The translations under genes and the position numbers were made by a program. This document shows, in pieces, positions 48,624 to 59,022 of a DNA stretch of 64,000 nt; position 1 is the stretch's first letter; each line of letters begins with the position of its first letter. The notes beneath the pieces are model-generated. The model was not told the DNA's origin, made no database searches, and saw nothing but the letters and a program-made list of their open reading frames with translations. Origin of the DNA: Gilliamella sp. ESL0443. Its GTDB lineage: Bacteria; Pseudomonadota; Gammaproteobacteria; Enterobacterales; Orbaceae. The DNA is taken from contig NZ_CP048263.1 of the NCBI RefSeq assembly GCF_019469165.1, positions 868,001 through 932,000 on the forward strand, given 5' to 3'.

Positions 48624-49877
48624 TTACAAAATAGATTCCATCCATTTAACTGATTGAGTTAAGGCATTTTGTAAGCCTTTTTGTAATGGTGTTTTAGGAA
48701 TAGTCACAATTTTGCTTTGCTTTGAAGATTGAATTAATTTTGCTTCAGTTAAATTACTTAACTTATCATCTTCAAAGATGACATTCATAATTGGCACAGG
48801 ACAAGAATGAGTTAATAATCCCTGGTTTTTTAGAGAAAAGTAATTTAATTCAGCAGCTAACTGCTGATTTGAAATTGATGTTAAACCTAATCGACAAGCT
48901 AGCATATCCTTATAACAATTTGGTAGATTCTGTTGTAAGGTTTTATCAACAAATATTTGATGTACAAAAGGTGTAAAGTTGAAAAGTCCTTTTATTTTAT
49001 TTGGCATTAAATAAGCAAGACGTGTAGCAATGTGTGAACCAAAACGGAATCCTGCCACAATTACACGATTACTATCAACCCAAGGTACTGTCGCTAGTTG
49101 TTCAATTATAGCTTGATGAATTTGGCTACTATTTTGTGTTAATACAAAATTTCGACTAAAGCCCACTGTTGGCAAATCCACTGTTAGCATTGCAAAACCT
49201 TGTGGCGCTAGGTATTCACTAAAGTAGCGATAATAGTCGATTTGTAAATTACCTAATGCATTACAGACTAACACGACAGGGCATACGCCATCACAGTTCT
49301 TAGGTAAATGTAAAATTGTTTTAACACTGCGATTTTCAACTTTAAATTCTATCTGTTTTGTCGTGTAAGGCGAAAACTCAAGTGCTTTTATATAAGATTG
49401 ATATGCACAAGTTTGTGCATACATGGCAAGCTCATCATTTTTAAAATGAGGATAGCTAGCAATACTAGCAAATTCACTTGCAATTAAATAATCTTGATGT
49501 AAGTTATTTTTTGCTTCTTCAGATAAATCAGATTGATCTATTGAATCCGCTTTAGCTTGCCATTTTGCAGCTTGATTTAAAAACTCATAAATCCAATTGC
49601 CAGGTTGATAACCAATAACCGAATCTAACCACTTTTCATTGGTATGACGTTTAGTCGAAATTGCGATTTGCGATAAAACTTCTTCGATTTCCAATTTCGG
49701 TAAGCCACGCCAAAACCATAGGATAGGATTAATGATTCGGTACCATTTTGAATCTACTTCACCATCAAATGGACTAATACTGCTACCATCGCTACTATCT
49801 AACCGATTGATTAGCGATGATGTTTCAGGATAATCATATTGTGGTTTAAATATCTTTTCAGAAAGGTTTTCAGTCAT
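48624..49877 (-). CDS. frsA: FrsA-family alpha/beta hydrolase (YafA)
   Basis: 417 residues (E. coli FrsA 414). The N-terminal [19 protein letters not shown] and GNWIYEF are characteristic. The alpha/beta hydrolase core has [14 protein letters not shown], then [20 protein letters not shown] around the nucleophile elbow, where the family has GFRFGA rather than a canonical GxSxG. E. coli FrsA was described as a fermentation/respiration switch protein interacting with EIIA-Glc and also as an esterase; its enzymatic role is disputed. It stands between gpt and proB, as in E. coli. Confidence 0.92.
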   Translation of the reverse strand: MTENLSEKIFKPQYDYPETSSLINRLDSSDGSSISPFDGEVDSKWYRIINPILWFWRGLPKLEIEEVLSQIAISTKRHTNEKWLDSVIGYQPGNWIYEFLNQAAKWQAKADSIDQSDLSEEAKNNLHQDYLIASEFASIASYPHFKNDELAMYAQTCAYQSYIKALEFSPYTTKQIEFKVENRSVKTILHLPKNCDGVCPVVLVCNALGNLQIDYYRYFSEYLAPQGFAMLTVDLPTVGFSRNFVLTQNSSQIHQAIIEQLATVPWVDSNRVIVAGFRFGSHIATRLAYLMPNKIKGLFNFTPFVHQIFVDKTLQQNLPNCYKDMLACRLGLTSISNQQLAAELNYFSLKNQGLLTHSCPVPIMNVIFEDDKLSNLTEAKLIQSSKQSKIVTIPKTPLQKGLQNALTQSVKWMESIL

Positions 49878-49899
49878 AGCAACCTTATTAAATTAATTA

Positions 49900-50430
49900 T
49901 TAATGATCACTAAGTGGCTTAACAAACATAACGCCAGTATCCCATGGCTGTTCGATCCAAGTATCTTGAGCGATATCGACAACATAATCATCGACTAATG
50001 GTTTGCCAGCAGGTTTAGCAAAAATAGTTACAAAGTGAGCCTTTGGATACATTTCACGAATAGTATGAGCTGTGCTTCCGGTATCAACTAAATCGTCAAC
50101 AACAATAAAGCCTTCGCCATCACCTTTCGCTTCTTTTAAAATTAGTTTTTCACGTTGATGATCGTGGTCATAACTTGAAATACAAACGGTATCGACATAA
50201 CGAATGCTAAGTTCACGAGCTAGAATAGCCGCAGGAACTAAGCCTCCACGACTAACGGCAATGATGCCTTTCCATTGTTTGGCGGGTAATAATCTTTCAG
50301 AAAGTTGACGACCATAAGCTTGAAGCATTTCCCAAGTAACGTTGAATTTTTTCTTTTCAGCGATGAGCTCTGCTTTATGCTGTTTTTTGGCTTTGATTTC
50401 TTCTTCTGTTAAAGTTTGTTCTATTGACAT
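49900..50430 (-). CDS. gpt: Xanthine phosphoribosyltransferase (Gpt) with N-terminal extension
   Basis: 176 residues versus 152 in E. coli. Gpt salvages guanine, xanthine and hypoxanthine with PRPP at the inner membrane surface. The core is nearly canonical: [34 protein letters not shown], the PRPP motif [14 protein letters not shown], and [18 protein letters not shown]. The first about 26 residues ([28 protein letters not shown]) are an extra charged, helical extension without an internal Met. It is divergent from pepD as in E. coli, and frsA follows by 22 bp. Confidence 0.95.
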   Translation of the reverse strand: MSIEQTLTEEEIKAKKQHKAELIAEKKKFNVTWEMLQAYGRQLSERLLPAKQWKGIIAVSRGGLVPAAILARELSIRYVDTVCISSYDHDHQREKLILKEAKGDGEGFIVVDDLVDTGSTAHTIREMYPKAHFVTIFAKPAGKPLVDDYVVDIAQDTWIEQPWDTGVMFVKPLSDH

Positions 50431-50580
50431 GTGTAACCTGCAATTTTAATCGAATAAACGAATTTAATAAATTAATATTAATGGACTTGAAATAGATGTA
50501 AAATTGCACCTTATTATAGAGTGATTAGATAAAAAAAACCACTGATTAATTTGTTACCTAGCTAATACTGAGGATAAATT

Positions 50581-52044
50581 ATGCTATCAACCCTAAATCC
50601 AAAATTTGTTTGGCAGATTTTTAATGATATTTGTAACATTCCCCATCCTTCTCATCATGAACAAATGATAACCAAATATATTGTCGATTTTGCAGCAACT
50701 CATCACATTGATTGTCAGCTTGATAAAGCTGGAAACATTTTACTAAGCAAAACCGCAACTAAAGGTATGGAAAATTGCCCATCTATTGCTTTACAAGCCC
50801 ATATGGATATGGTTCCTCAAAAAAACGAAGGTACAGAGCATGATTTTCTAATTGATCCAATCCAAGCTTATATAGACGATGAATGGGTTAAAGCAAAAGG
50901 TACAACATTAGGTGCTGACAATGGTGTAGGGCTTGCATCTGCTCTAGCTGTATTAATTGATCCATCTGTCGAACACGGTCCTCTTGAAGTTTTAGTTACG
51001 ACTTCTGAAGAGACTGGTATGCATGGTGCTTTTGGTCTTCAACCGAATTGGTTAAAAAGCCGTTATCTTATTAATACTGATTCTGAAGATGAAGGTGAGA
51101 TATTTACTGGTTGTGCAGGCGGTATAGACTTCTCAATGAATTTTACAATTACATACGCGGTTATGCCGGAGATTCACGATTGCTATGTACAACTTTCTCT
51201 AAAAGGTTTGAAAGGTGGACATTCAGGTTGTGATATCCATCTTGGGCGAGGGAATGCCATAAAATTAATGGCAAGATTGCTAGCTCAATACGCACAAGAT
51301 ATCTCATTTAGATTAGCTGACATTCGAGGCGGTTCATTACGTAATGCAATCCCTCGTGAAGCTTTTGCTGAATTAACTTTAAGCAAGCAAGATTTGCCTA
51401 AGTTAGAAGCAATTGTTAAACAATATCAATCTGTATTACAAAATGAATTTAGACAGATTGAACCAGATATTGAATTAACTTTAAAAGAAGTGAAAACGGA
51501 TAAAGTTAAAAGAGTTATCGCGATTGATCAACAAAACAAAATCATCAATATTTTAAACACTGCGCCTAATGGTGTTGTCAGCATGAGCAAAGAGATCCAT
51601 GGTGTGGTTGAAACTTCTTTAAATCTAGGCATTGTCAATATTAGTGACAATCAGTTAAGTGTAAACTTTTTAATTCGTTCTCAAGTTGATAGCGCGAAAG
51701 ATGCAGTTGTTTCAACCTTAATATCATTAAGCCAATTAGTGAATGCCAATTATGAAATCAGTGGTGGTTATTCAGGTTGGGAACCTAATTTGAATTCTAG
51801 ACTACTACAATTAGCTAAAGATAAGTACTTAGAGATTTTTTCAAAGCAAGCAAAAATTATGGTGATCCATGCTGGTTTAGAATGCGGTTTATTTAAACAG
51901 TCTTATCCATATATGGATATGATTTCAATTGGACCAACTATAGTTTCACCTCATTCACCTGATGAAAAAGTCAATATTCATAGTGTATATCGTTATTGGG
52001 AATTATTAATTGCGATCTTAAAATCGGCTTGTTATTTGAAATAA
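50581..52044 (+). CDS. pepD: Cytosol aminoacyl-histidine dipeptidase PepD
   Basis: 487 residues (E. coli 485). An M20 metallopeptidase that splits Xaa-His dipeptides such as carnosine. Zinc and catalytic regions: ALQAHMDMVPQK (about 76-87), LGADNGVGLASALA (about 114), TTSEETGMHGAFGL (catalytic Glu pair, about 141), DSEDEGEIFTGCAGG and a C-terminal HAGLECGLF plus SIGPTIVSPHSPDE. It is monocistronic and followed by a pyrimidine-rich hairpin at 52054-52084 without a T run. Confidence 0.96.
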   Translation: MLSTLNPKFVWQIFNDICNIPHPSHHEQMITKYIVDFAATHHIDCQLDKAGNILLSKTATKGMENCPSIALQAHMDMVPQKNEGTEHDFLIDPIQAYIDDEWVKAKGTTLGADNGVGLASALAVLIDPSVEHGPLEVLVTTSEETGMHGAFGLQPNWLKSRYLINTDSEDEGEIFTGCAGGIDFSMNFTITYAVMPEIHDCYVQLSLKGLKGGHSGCDIHLGRGNAIKLMARLLAQYAQDISFRLADIRGGSLRNAIPREAFAELTLSKQDLPKLEAIVKQYQSVLQNEFRQIEPDIELTLKEVKTDKVKRVIAIDQQNKIINILNTAPNGVVSMSKEIHGVVETSLNLGIVNISDNQLSVNFLIRSQVDSAKDAVVSTLISLSQLVNANYEISGGYSGWEPNLNSRLLQLAKDKYLEIFSKQAKIMVIHAGLECGLFKQSYPYMDMISIGPTIVSPHSPDEKVNIHSVYRYWELLIAILKSACYLK

Positions 52045-52120
52045 AAATTGCGGTTCCTCCTCCTGATTGATTAGAGAGGAGGAATCATCCGACTTATTTG
52101 CTTTACTAAAGATCGACTAA

Positions 52121-52159
52121 TTTGAAAATAAATTCACTAAAAGTGAATAAAAATGCATT
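52121..52159. promoter_or_regulatory. Tandem ARG boxes upstream of argC
   Basis: Two 18-bp ArgR half-operators separated by exactly 3 bp, the established spacing. Box 1 (52121-52138) has core TGAAAATAAATTCA; box 2 (52142-52159) has core TGAATAAAAATGCA. They end about 70 bp before argC, just upstream of a TATACT -10 candidate at 52192. Arginine repression of the arg cluster is therefore very likely. Confidence 0.85.
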
Positions 52160-52231
52160 TTATGCTTGCTTTGTTTTTTCAGAAAGCCTACTATACTACC
52201 AAAAAAAACTTAGTGATAGATAAGGAAAGGT

Positions 52232-53242
52232 ATGTTAAAAGCAATAGTTGTCGGAGCAAGTGGTTATGCAGGCGCAAAACTAGCATATTATTTAACAAAG
52301 CATCCAAATATTGAGTTAGTCGCGTTAACCGTATCTGAAAATAGTCGTGATGGTGGAAAGTTAATCTCGGACTATGATTTATATCCTCAATTGAAAGGTG
52401 TAGTTGATCTCCCCTTAATTGCAACCGCTGACTATTCATCTCTTATTCATGATATTGATATTGTTTTTTTAGCAACAGAACATTCAGTTAGTCACGATAT
52501 CGCACCTTATTTTTTAGACAAAGGATGCACAGTATTCGACTTATCGGGCGCATTTCGTGTCAATTCATCCTCTTTTTATACTCAATTTTATGGTTTTGAG
52601 CATCAACATAGACAGTGGCTTGAGAAGGCCGTTTATGGATTAGCTGAATGGAATTATGAGGCTATAAAACAAGCTCAGTTGATTGCAGTTCCTGGCTGTT
52701 ATCCAACAGCATCCCAACTGCCATTAAAACCGTTGATTGAAGAAGATTTGTTAGACAAAAGTCAATGGCCTATTATCAATGCTGTAAGTGGTGTAAGTGG
52801 CGCTGGACGAAAACCTTCGACTAACAATTTATTTTGTGAAGTGAGTTTACATGCTTATGGCTTATTTACACATCGTCATCAACCTGAAATTGCAACACAC
52901 TTAGGCCAAGAAGTTATCTTTACGCCTCACCTAGGATGTTTCAAACAAGGCATTCATGCCACTATTACCTGTATGGTAAAGAAAGGCGTAACATCTGATG
53001 ATATTCGTAACGCATTAAATAAATATTATCAAAATAAACCGTTAATTAGGGTTTACCAAAAACATTGGCCAGCATTAAAATCAGTAATAAATCTGCCATA
53101 TTGCGATATTGGTTTTGTACTAAAAGGGCAACATTTGATTTTAATTTCAGTCGAAGATAATTTATTAAAAGGTGCAGCAGCACAAGCGGTACAGTGTATG
53201 AATATTCGATTTGGCTTTGATGAAACTACAGCCTTATTATAG
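52232..53242 (+). CDS. argC: N-acetyl-gamma-glutamyl-phosphate reductase
   Basis: 336 residues (E. coli 334). Third step of arginine synthesis: NADPH reduction of acetylglutamyl phosphate. The nucleotide-binding start is [18 protein letters not shown] (4-21); catalytic Cys156 is in [24 protein letters not shown] and the conserved HRHQPEI (histidines about 211-214) follow. Good GGAAAGG site. First gene of argC-argB-argG-argH, with tandem ARG boxes in front. Confidence 0.97.
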   Translation: MLKAIVVGASGYAGAKLAYYLTKHPNIELVALTVSENSRDGGKLISDYDLYPQLKGVVDLPLIATADYSSLIHDIDIVFLATEHSVSHDIAPYFLDKGCTVFDLSGAFRVNSSSFYTQFYGFEHQHRQWLEKAVYGLAEWNYEAIKQAQLIAVPGCYPTASQLPLKPLIEEDLLDKSQWPIINAVSGVSGAGRKPSTNNLFCEVSLHAYGLFTHRHQPEIATHLGQEVIFTPHLGCFKQGIHATITCMVKKGVTSDDIRNALNKYYQNKPLIRVYQKHWPALKSVINLPYCDIGFVLKGQHLILISVEDNLLKGAAAQAVQCMNIRFGFDETTALL

Positions 53243-53301
53243 ATACTCATTTGTTAATAATATTAATCAAGTGACTTTGTTTAAATGGATAGGGAATAAA
53301 G

Positions 53302-54081
53302 ATGAAACCATTAATTATTAAGTTTGGCGGTGTATTACTCGATAACAAAGATGCGTTAAGTAAATTATTCATTATTATTAGCGAATATAAAAAGAATTTT
53401 AATAGGCCTTTAATTATTGTTCATGGTGGTGGTAGTGTTGTTGACGCCTTAATGGATCGTCTTTCATTACCGGTAGTACGACGCAATGGTTTACGCGTTA
53501 CACCCGCAGACCAGATTGATGTGATTGTAGGCAGTCTTGCCGGTAGTGCCAATACGACAATATTGTCAGAGGCAAAAAAATTACAAATATCAAGTATCGG
53601 ACTCTGCTTAGCCGATGGTGATAGTGTCAAGGTTAAACAAATTTCTGAAGAGTTAGGGTATGTAGGAGAAGCTGAAATAGGTGATCCAACCTTAATCAAT
53701 TTACTGCTTAATAATGGTTATTTACCAATTGTTAGTTCAATTGGCATTACTGATCAAGGCAAGATGATGAATGTGAATGCCGATCATGCAGCCGTTGCAC
53801 TCGCAAAAACAATAGATGCAGATTTAATTTTATTATCTGATGTTTCCGGTGTTTTAGATGCTAACAAACAACGAATTGAATCATTAACGCAAGCAGAAGC
53901 TGATCACTTGATCGCACAAGGCATTATTACTGATGGCATGATTGTCAAAGTCAATTCGGCATTCGAAGCAGCAAAAACGCTTGGGCGACCAATTGATATA
54001 GCTAGTTGGAAAGAATCCGACAAACTTATTGAATTATTTAATGGAAAATCAGGAATAACAGGTACAAGAATTATTGCTTAA
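53302..54081 (+). CDS. argB: Acetylglutamate kinase
   Basis: 259 residues (E. coli 258). It phosphorylates N-acetylglutamate, the second step of the pathway. Motifs: [12 protein letters not shown] (4-15), [14 protein letters not shown] (about 38), [32 protein letters not shown] and the Lys-containing [16 protein letters not shown]. Short, like the arginine-insensitive E. coli enzyme, without the N-terminal helix of arginine-inhibited forms. It follows argC by 59 bp with AGGGAA upstream. Confidence 0.97.
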   Translation: MKPLIIKFGGVLLDNKDALSKLFIIISEYKKNFNRPLIIVHGGGSVVDALMDRLSLPVVRRNGLRVTPADQIDVIVGSLAGSANTTILSEAKKLQISSIGLCLADGDSVKVKQISEELGYVGEAEIGDPTLINLLLNNGYLPIVSSIGITDQGKMMNVNADHAAVALAKTIDADLILLSDVSGVLDANKQRIESLTQAEADHLIAQGIITDGMIVKVNSAFEAAKTLGRPIDIASWKESDKLIELFNGKSGITGTRIIA

Positions 54082-54188
54082 ATATAAATCAGTTAGTATA
54101 TTATTTGAGTATATTTTTTATTAAATATACTTAATTTAATCTTTAAATCATTTATTTTTTCGTCAGTAAATTTAAGAAAGGGTATAAC

Positions 54189-55559
54189 ATGAAAAAAAGT
54201 GCAACAAAAAAGGTGGTTTTAGCCTATTCAGGTGGATTAGATACATCAGCTATTATTCCATGGCTAAAAGAAAATTATGGCGGTTGTGAAGTTTACGCTC
54301 TAGTCGCTAACGTTGGTCAAGATCCTAAAGAGCTAAAAGATGTTGAGAAAAAAGCGAAAGCATCTGGAGCAGTAGCTTGTAAAGTTGTCGATTTACGAGA
54401 AGAATTTGTTAAAGATTATGTTTACCCTGTTTTAAAAACTGGCGCTTTATATGAAGGAACTTATTATCTTGGAACTTCAATGGCTCGCCCAATTATTGCT
54501 AAAGCCCAAGTTGAATATGCATTAGAAGTTGGTGCCGATACCCTTTGTCATGGAGCAACAGGTAAAGGTAATGACCAAGTTCGCTTCGAAACAACTTATA
54601 CAGCTCTAGCACCACAACTTAAAGTTATTGCACCTTGGCGTGAATGGGATTTACGTTCGCGTGAAGCTTTAATTGATTACTTAAAAGTACGAAAAATTCC
54701 AACAACAGCAACCGTTGAAAAAATCTATAGCCGTGATGAAAATGCTTGGCACATTTCTACCGAGGGTGGTGTGCTTGAAAGCACTTGGAATCAAGCCAAC
54801 GCGGATTGTTGGGCATGGACTGTCTCACCAGAAGATGCACCCAATAAACCAGAACTTGTTACCATTGGTATAGAAAAAGGTGAAGTCGTTTCTGTTAATG
54901 GTAAAAAACTCTCTCCATATAACTGCGTAGCAACACTTAATAAAATTGGTGCTAAACATGGTGTTGGTCGAGTTGATATCATTGAGAATCGCTTGGTGGG
55001 CATCAAATCTCGCGGTTGTTATGAAACCCCAGGTGGTACAATCATGATGACTGCATTACGTGGTTTAGAACAATTAATTTTAGATCGTGATAGCTTCAAA
55101 TGGCGTGAACAACTTGGTTTAGAAATGGCATACGTTGTTTATGATGGTCGTTGGTTTGCACCATATCGTCGCTCAATTCAAGCCGCTGCTGATGTATTAG
55201 CAGAAGATATGACAGGTGAAGTTGTAGTTAAACTCTACAAAGGAAATGCAACAGCTGTTCAGAAAAAATCACCAAATAGCTTATATAGTGAAGAATTTGC
55301 GACTTTTGGTGAGGATGAAGTCTATGACCACAGTCATGCAGGTGGATTTATTCGCTTATTCTCATTATCTTCACGCATTCGAGCTCTAAATGAAGGTAAG
55401 AAAAAACAACCAGCTAAAAAAGCTACAGTTAAAAAAGATACAGCTAAAAAAACTGAAAAAACAGTCAAAAAAGTAGCTAAAGCTGATGCTAAAGCGACAA
55501 CTAAAGTTGCTCCAAAATCTAACGCAAAAGTGAAAGCGAAAGCCAAAGCTAAAAAGTAA
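54189..55559 (+). CDS. argG: Argininosuccinate synthase with lysine/alanine-rich C-terminal tail
   Basis: 456 residues. It condenses citrulline and aspartate using ATP. The catalytic body (residues 1-403) is complete: [16 protein letters not shown] (P-loop), [28 protein letters not shown] and [20 protein letters not shown]. After [10 protein letters not shown] the protein continues for 53 residues (404-456, bases 55398-55556) made of Lys, Ala, Thr and Val in [13 protein letters not shown] repeats. That is histone H1-like, not part of the enzyme fold, and I do not recall it in other ArgG. It ends with a strong terminator before argH. Confidence 0.96.
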   Translation: MKKSATKKVVLAYSGGLDTSAIIPWLKENYGGCEVYALVANVGQDPKELKDVEKKAKASGAVACKVVDLREEFVKDYVYPVLKTGALYEGTYYLGTSMARPIIAKAQVEYALEVGADTLCHGATGKGNDQVRFETTYTALAPQLKVIAPWREWDLRSREALIDYLKVRKIPTTATVEKIYSRDENAWHISTEGGVLESTWNQANADCWAWTVSPEDAPNKPELVTIGIEKGEVVSVNGKKLSPYNCVATLNKIGAKHGVGRVDIIENRLVGIKSRGCYETPGGTIMMTALRGLEQLILDRDSFKWREQLGLEMAYVVYDGRWFAPYRRSIQAAADVLAEDMTGEVVVKLYKGNATAVQKKSPNSLYSEEFATFGEDEVYDHSHAGGFIRLFSLSSRIRALNEGKKKQPAKKATVKKDTAKKTEKTVKKVAKADAKATTKVAPKSNAKVKAKAKAKK

Positions 55560-55594
55560 GTTTTAATGACTTTTTACTTAGATATAAAACACAA

Positions 55595-55626
55595 TATATA
55601 CAGACTTTGGTCTGTATATATTTTTT
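55595..55626 (+). terminator. Terminator between argG and argH
   Basis: An 11-bp perfect stem TATATACAGAC (55595-55605) / GTCTGTATATA (55610-55620), loop TTTG, then T6. argH, 75 bp on, must depend on read-through or its own promoter. Confidence 0.88.
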
Positions 55627-55700
55627 ATAGTATTATTGAATTATCATTATTAAAAAAGCGATCAAACTAAAATCGCTTAGGATTAAAAATTGAGGTAATT

Positions 55701-57077
55701 ATGGCATTATGGGGTGGGCGTTTTAGCCAAGCAGCAGATCAACGATTTAAACATTTTAATGATTCTCTACGCTTTGACTATCGGCTTGCGGAGCAAGATA
55801 TCATTGGATCAATTGCATGGTCTAAAGCTTTGGTCACTGTTGACGTTTTATCTTATGATGAACAAAAAAAATTAGAAAAAGCTTTAAATGAATTATTAGA
55901 ATCAGTACGGCAAAACCCAGAACAGATTCTACAAAGTGATGCGGAAGATATTCACAGTTGGGTAGAGCAAAAACTTATTGAAAAAATCGGTGATTTAGGT
56001 AAAAAATTACATACTGGTCGTAGCCGTAACGATCAATCAACAACCGATCTAAAATTATGGTGTAAAGATGAAATCGCTCATCTTATCACAGCTATCAATG
56101 AACTCAGAAAACGCTTAGTACTTACCGCTGAACAGCATCAAGATGCCGTTATGCCTGGCTATACTCATCTACAACGCGCACAACCAGTCACTTTTGCTCA
56201 TTGGTGTTTAGCGTATTATGAAATGCTAACACGTGATGAAAGCCGTTTACAAGATACACTTAAACGCTTGGATGTAAGCCCTCTAGGTTGTGGCGCTTTA
56301 GCTGGAACTGCTTATCCAATGGATCGCGATCAGCTAGCCGATTGGTTAGGTTTTGCAACAGCAACCAATAATAGTTTAGATTCGGTATCTGATAGAGATC
56401 ATGTACTTGAATTACTCAATAATGCATCTATAGGAATGGTGCATTTATCTCGGTTTGCAGAAGACTTAATTATCTTCAATAGCGGTGAAGCAGATTTCGT
56501 TGAACTGTCTGATCGTGTCACATCAGGATCATCATTAATGCCACAGAAAAAAAATCCTGATGCATTAGAACTTATTCGAGGAAAAATAGGGCGAGTTGTT
56601 GGTGCACTAACTGGCGCCATGATGACTTTTAAAGGCTTACCACTTGCTTACAATAAAGATCTACAAGAAGATAAAGAACATCTATTTGACGCACTTGATA
56701 CTTGGCAAGAATGTTTAGACATGGCAGCGTTAGTTCTTGAAGATATTAAAATCAATTACCAAAATTGCCAAAATGCAGCTAAACAAGGCTACTCAAATGC
56801 AACAGAACTTGCTGATTATCTCGTTGCTAAAGGTATTCCATTTAGACAAGCTCATCACATTGTAGGTGAAGCCGTTGTTGGCGCGATAGCTAAGCAAAAA
56901 GCATTAGAAGAGTTAACGTTGGATGAATTAAAAGTCTATAGTGATGTTATTGAAGATGACGTTTATCCAATTTTATCACTCGAATCTTGCCTAGCTAAAC
57001 GATCTGCTAAAGGAGGCGTATCGCCTAAACAAGTTAAATTGGCAATCGACAATGCTAAAAAACAGCTCTGTTTATAG
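55701..57077 (+). CDS. argH: Argininosuccinate lyase
   Basis: 458 residues (E. coli 457). It splits argininosuccinate to arginine and fumarate, completing the pathway. Superfamily regions: [10 protein letters not shown] (about 110-119), [12 protein letters not shown] with the catalytic His, and the signature [15 protein letters not shown] (about 277-291). The N-terminus [21 protein letters not shown] is canonical (21 residues, shown here only in outline). AGGTAAT precedes the start. A terminator follows, then repeat copy 4. Confidence 0.97.
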   Translation: MALWGGRFSQAADQRFKHFNDSLRFDYRLAEQDIIGSIAWSKALVTVDVLSYDEQKKLEKALNELLESVRQNPEQILQSDAEDIHSWVEQKLIEKIGDLGKKLHTGRSRNDQSTTDLKLWCKDEIAHLITAINELRKRLVLTAEQHQDAVMPGYTHLQRAQPVTFAHWCLAYYEMLTRDESRLQDTLKRLDVSPLGCGALAGTAYPMDRDQLADWLGFATATNNSLDSVSDRDHVLELLNNASIGMVHLSRFAEDLIIFNSGEADFVELSDRVTSGSSLMPQKKNPDALELIRGKIGRVVGALTGAMMTFKGLPLAYNKDLQEDKEHLFDALDTWQECLDMAALVLEDIKINYQNCQNAAKQGYSNATELADYLVAKGIPFRQAHHIVGEAVVGAIAKQKALEELTLDELKVYSDVIEDDVYPILSLESCLAKRSAKGGVSPKQVKLAIDNAKKQLCL

Positions 57078-57091
57078 TACTTTTTATTTTA

Positions 57092-57116
57092 AATACCGAC
57101 TTTTGTCGGTATTTTT
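57092..57116 (+). terminator. Terminator after argH
   Basis: A 9-bp stem AATACCGAC (57092-57100) / GTCGGTATT (57105-57113) with TTTT loop and T tail. Confidence 0.85.
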
Positions 57117-57121
57117 ATGCT

Positions 57122-57150
57122 TCAAAAACCCCGTTCCTCAACTTTTTTTT
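57122..57150 (-). repeat. Dispersed 28-30 nt intergenic motif, copy 4
   Basis: TCAAAAACCCCGTTCCTCAA then C and a T8 run, immediately after the argH terminator and 80 bp before serC. Same orientation as copy 3. Confidence 0.85.
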
Positions 57151-57229
57151 GATAAAAATCTGTTTGTATATCGCTCAATAGAGTGTAAAAATAGATTTTC
57201 AATTTTTAGATGGATGAAAGTGAATTGCA

Positions 57230-58309
57230 ATGAATAAAAGTTATAACTTTAGTGCAGGCCCAGCAAAACTTCCTGCAGATGTTTTAAAACAAGTACAAGC
57301 TGAATTATTAAATTGGCACAACACCGGCGCATCAGTAATGGAGTTAAGCCATCGCGGTAAAGATTTTGATGCATGTGCGATTGAAGCAACTAACGATCTT
57401 CGTGATATTTTAAATGTCCCTGAAAATTATAAAATTCTATTTTGCCAAGGTGGGGCTAGGGCACAATTTGCTGCTGTGCCAATGAATATTTCGGCAAAAA
57501 ATGCTGATTACATTAACAGTGGCTATTGGAGCCAATGTGCAGCCAAAGAGGCAACCAAATACTGTAATGTGATTGAACAAAATGTGACAATTAATAATCA
57601 AGGTATAACCTCAATTAAACCCATGTCCGAATGGCAACTAAGTGATAACAGTGATTATATCCATTATTGCCCTAATGAAACCATTGATGGGGTAGAGATA
57701 TTCGAACAACCTAATTTTGGGGCTAAAATCGTAGTTGCTGATTTATCATCTTGCATTTTATCGCAACCGATTGACGTAAGTCGCTATGGCATTATTTACG
57801 CGGGTGCGCAGAAAAATATCGGTCCTTCAGGAATCACAATTGTCATTGTTCGAGAAGATCTAATTGGACATGCTCAAAAAGCATTACCTTCCGTGTTAGA
57901 TTATAAAATCTTAATGGATCATGACTCAATGTTTAACACACCACCTACATTTGCTTGGTACATGTCAGGTTTAGTCTTTAAATGGATTAAAAGCTTGGGT
58001 GGATTGAATGCAATGCAGCAACGAAATCAAGCTAAAGCAAAATTACTTTACCAATTTATCGATCAATCCGATTTTTATCGTAATACTGTGGCTATTGCTA
58101 ATCGATCAATCATGAATGTCACCTTCTTATCACCAAATGAAGATCTCGATAAAAAGTTTGTTAGTGAAGCAACACAAGCAAATATCATTGGAATTAAAGG
58201 TCACCGGATCGCAGGTGGAATGAGGGCTTCGATTTATAATGCAATGGATATTGATGGAGTCAACTACCTAATAGACTTCATGAAACAATTTGAAAAACAA
58301 AATGGTTAG
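57230..58309 (+). CDS. serC: Phosphoserine aminotransferase
   Basis: 359 residues (E. coli 362). A PLP enzyme for serine synthesis and pyridoxine synthesis. Motifs: [10 protein letters not shown] (6-15), [25 protein letters not shown] (PLP phosphate site) and the PLP lysine K195 in [12 protein letters not shown]. The C-terminal [16 protein letters not shown] carries the substrate arginine. It stands without aroA, its usual E. coli partner, and ends in a hairpin shared with the next gene. Confidence 0.97.
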   Translation: MNKSYNFSAGPAKLPADVLKQVQAELLNWHNTGASVMELSHRGKDFDACAIEATNDLRDILNVPENYKILFCQGGARAQFAAVPMNISAKNADYINSGYWSQCAAKEATKYCNVIEQNVTINNQGITSIKPMSEWQLSDNSDYIHYCPNETIDGVEIFEQPNFGAKIVVADLSSCILSQPIDVSRYGIIYAGAQKNIGPSGITIVIVREDLIGHAQKALPSVLDYKILMDHDSMFNTPPTFAWYMSGLVFKWIKSLGGLNAMQQRNQAKAKLLYQFIDQSDFYRNTVAIANRSIMNVTFLSPNEDLDKKFVSEATQANIIGIKGHRIAGGMRASIYNAMDIDGVNYLIDFMKQFEKQNG

Positions 58310-58326
58310 TTATATCGGCAAATAAA

Positions 58327-58351
58327 AAAAGGATACAGTAGTATCCCTTTT
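58327..58351. terminator. Bidirectional terminator between serC and the DUF4156 lipoprotein gene
   Basis: An A-rich arm plus GGATAC (58331-58336) / GTATCC (58341-58346), AGTA loop, T-rich arm. It lies between convergent genes. Confidence 0.75.
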
Positions 58352-58366
58352 CTATTTTACACATTC

Positions 58367-58726
58367 TTATTTACAACTAAAGACTTCACCAGTCATCACA
58401 GCATCTGTCGGCGCAATATCTGAAACATATTGTAACGATGCATCTTGTGCGTTATAAATCACATTACCACCCATAGCAGCAGCTTTATTCATCAAATCAT
58501 TAGCTGCATCACGAATCAACTCACTATGGGTTTTTAGACCAGAAAAGAAAGTACTACGGCGGCCTTCAGCTTTACCGATAAATTGGCAATTTGCTGCTGG
58601 TTTAGTATCAATAAACTGAACTTGTCGACCAGCTGAAGTGGCTTGATAATCTGAGCTACTACAACCATTTAAAAACAATGCAGAAGATAACGCTGCACTA
58701 ATAAAAAGAATTTTCTTGATAGACAT
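58367..58726 (-). CDS. DUF4156 lipoprotein (YjeI-like)
   Basis: 119 residues. Signal peptide with lipobox LNGC (C22 lipidated, followed by SSS, so outer-membrane sorting is expected). The mature part shows the DUF4156 pattern: VQFIDTKPAANCQFIGKAEG, then RDAANDLMNKAAAMGGNVIY and a C-terminal GEVFSCK. The two mature cysteines (near residues 47 and 118) may form a disulfide. The family resembles E. coli YjeI and has no known function. Single gene next to tRNA-Ile2. Confidence 0.88.
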   Translation of the reverse strand: MSIKKILFISAALSSALFLNGCSSSDYQATSAGRQVQFIDTKPAANCQFIGKAEGRRSTFFSGLKTHSELIRDAANDLMNKAAAMGGNVIYNAQDASLQYVSDIAPTDAVMTGEVFSCK

Positions 58727-58945
58727 AATATTTCCCCAACCAATATAACGAGCATTAGTAATAATAATTTAGAACATTGTAGCAGGTTAATTAACTAAAA
58801 AATATCGCTTATTACAAATGATGAAATGATAATAGGTTTCAGTTTAATAATTAACCAAATCAACCTATTTAGTTAATTAAATGTAGCAAATTAATTTTAA
58901 CTCTATTATAATCGCAACCCTACTAAGTCAGTAGCACATCCAAAT

Positions 58946-59022
58946 GGCCCCTTAGCTCAGTTGGTCAGAGCAGTCGACTCATAATCGATTGGTCACTGGT
59001 TCAAGTCCAGTAGGGGCCACCA
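58946..59022 (+). tRNA. tRNA-Ile2 (CAU anticodon, lysidine type)
   Basis: A 77-nt cloverleaf with acceptor GGCCCCT/AGGGGCC, anticodon loop CTCATAA giving CAU, T arm CTGGTTCAAGTCCAG and encoded CCA. It matches E. coli ileX-type tRNA-Ile(CAU), whose C34 is made into lysidine by TilS, rather than tRNA-Met. Its 3' part (58979-59018) is duplicated at 62219-62258. Confidence 0.93.
58979..59018 (+). repeat. attL-like copy within tRNA-Ile2
   Basis: The tRNA 3' half from the anticodon on. 35 consecutive bases (58979-59013) are identical to 62219-62253, and after one mismatch GGCC also matches. It bounds a 3.24-kb element. Confidence 0.88.

Noticed and set aside
52054-52084. TTCCTCCTC/GAGGAGGAA hairpin after pepD
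   Set aside because: No T run follows, so it is not called as a terminator; it may be a transcript end signal of another kind.
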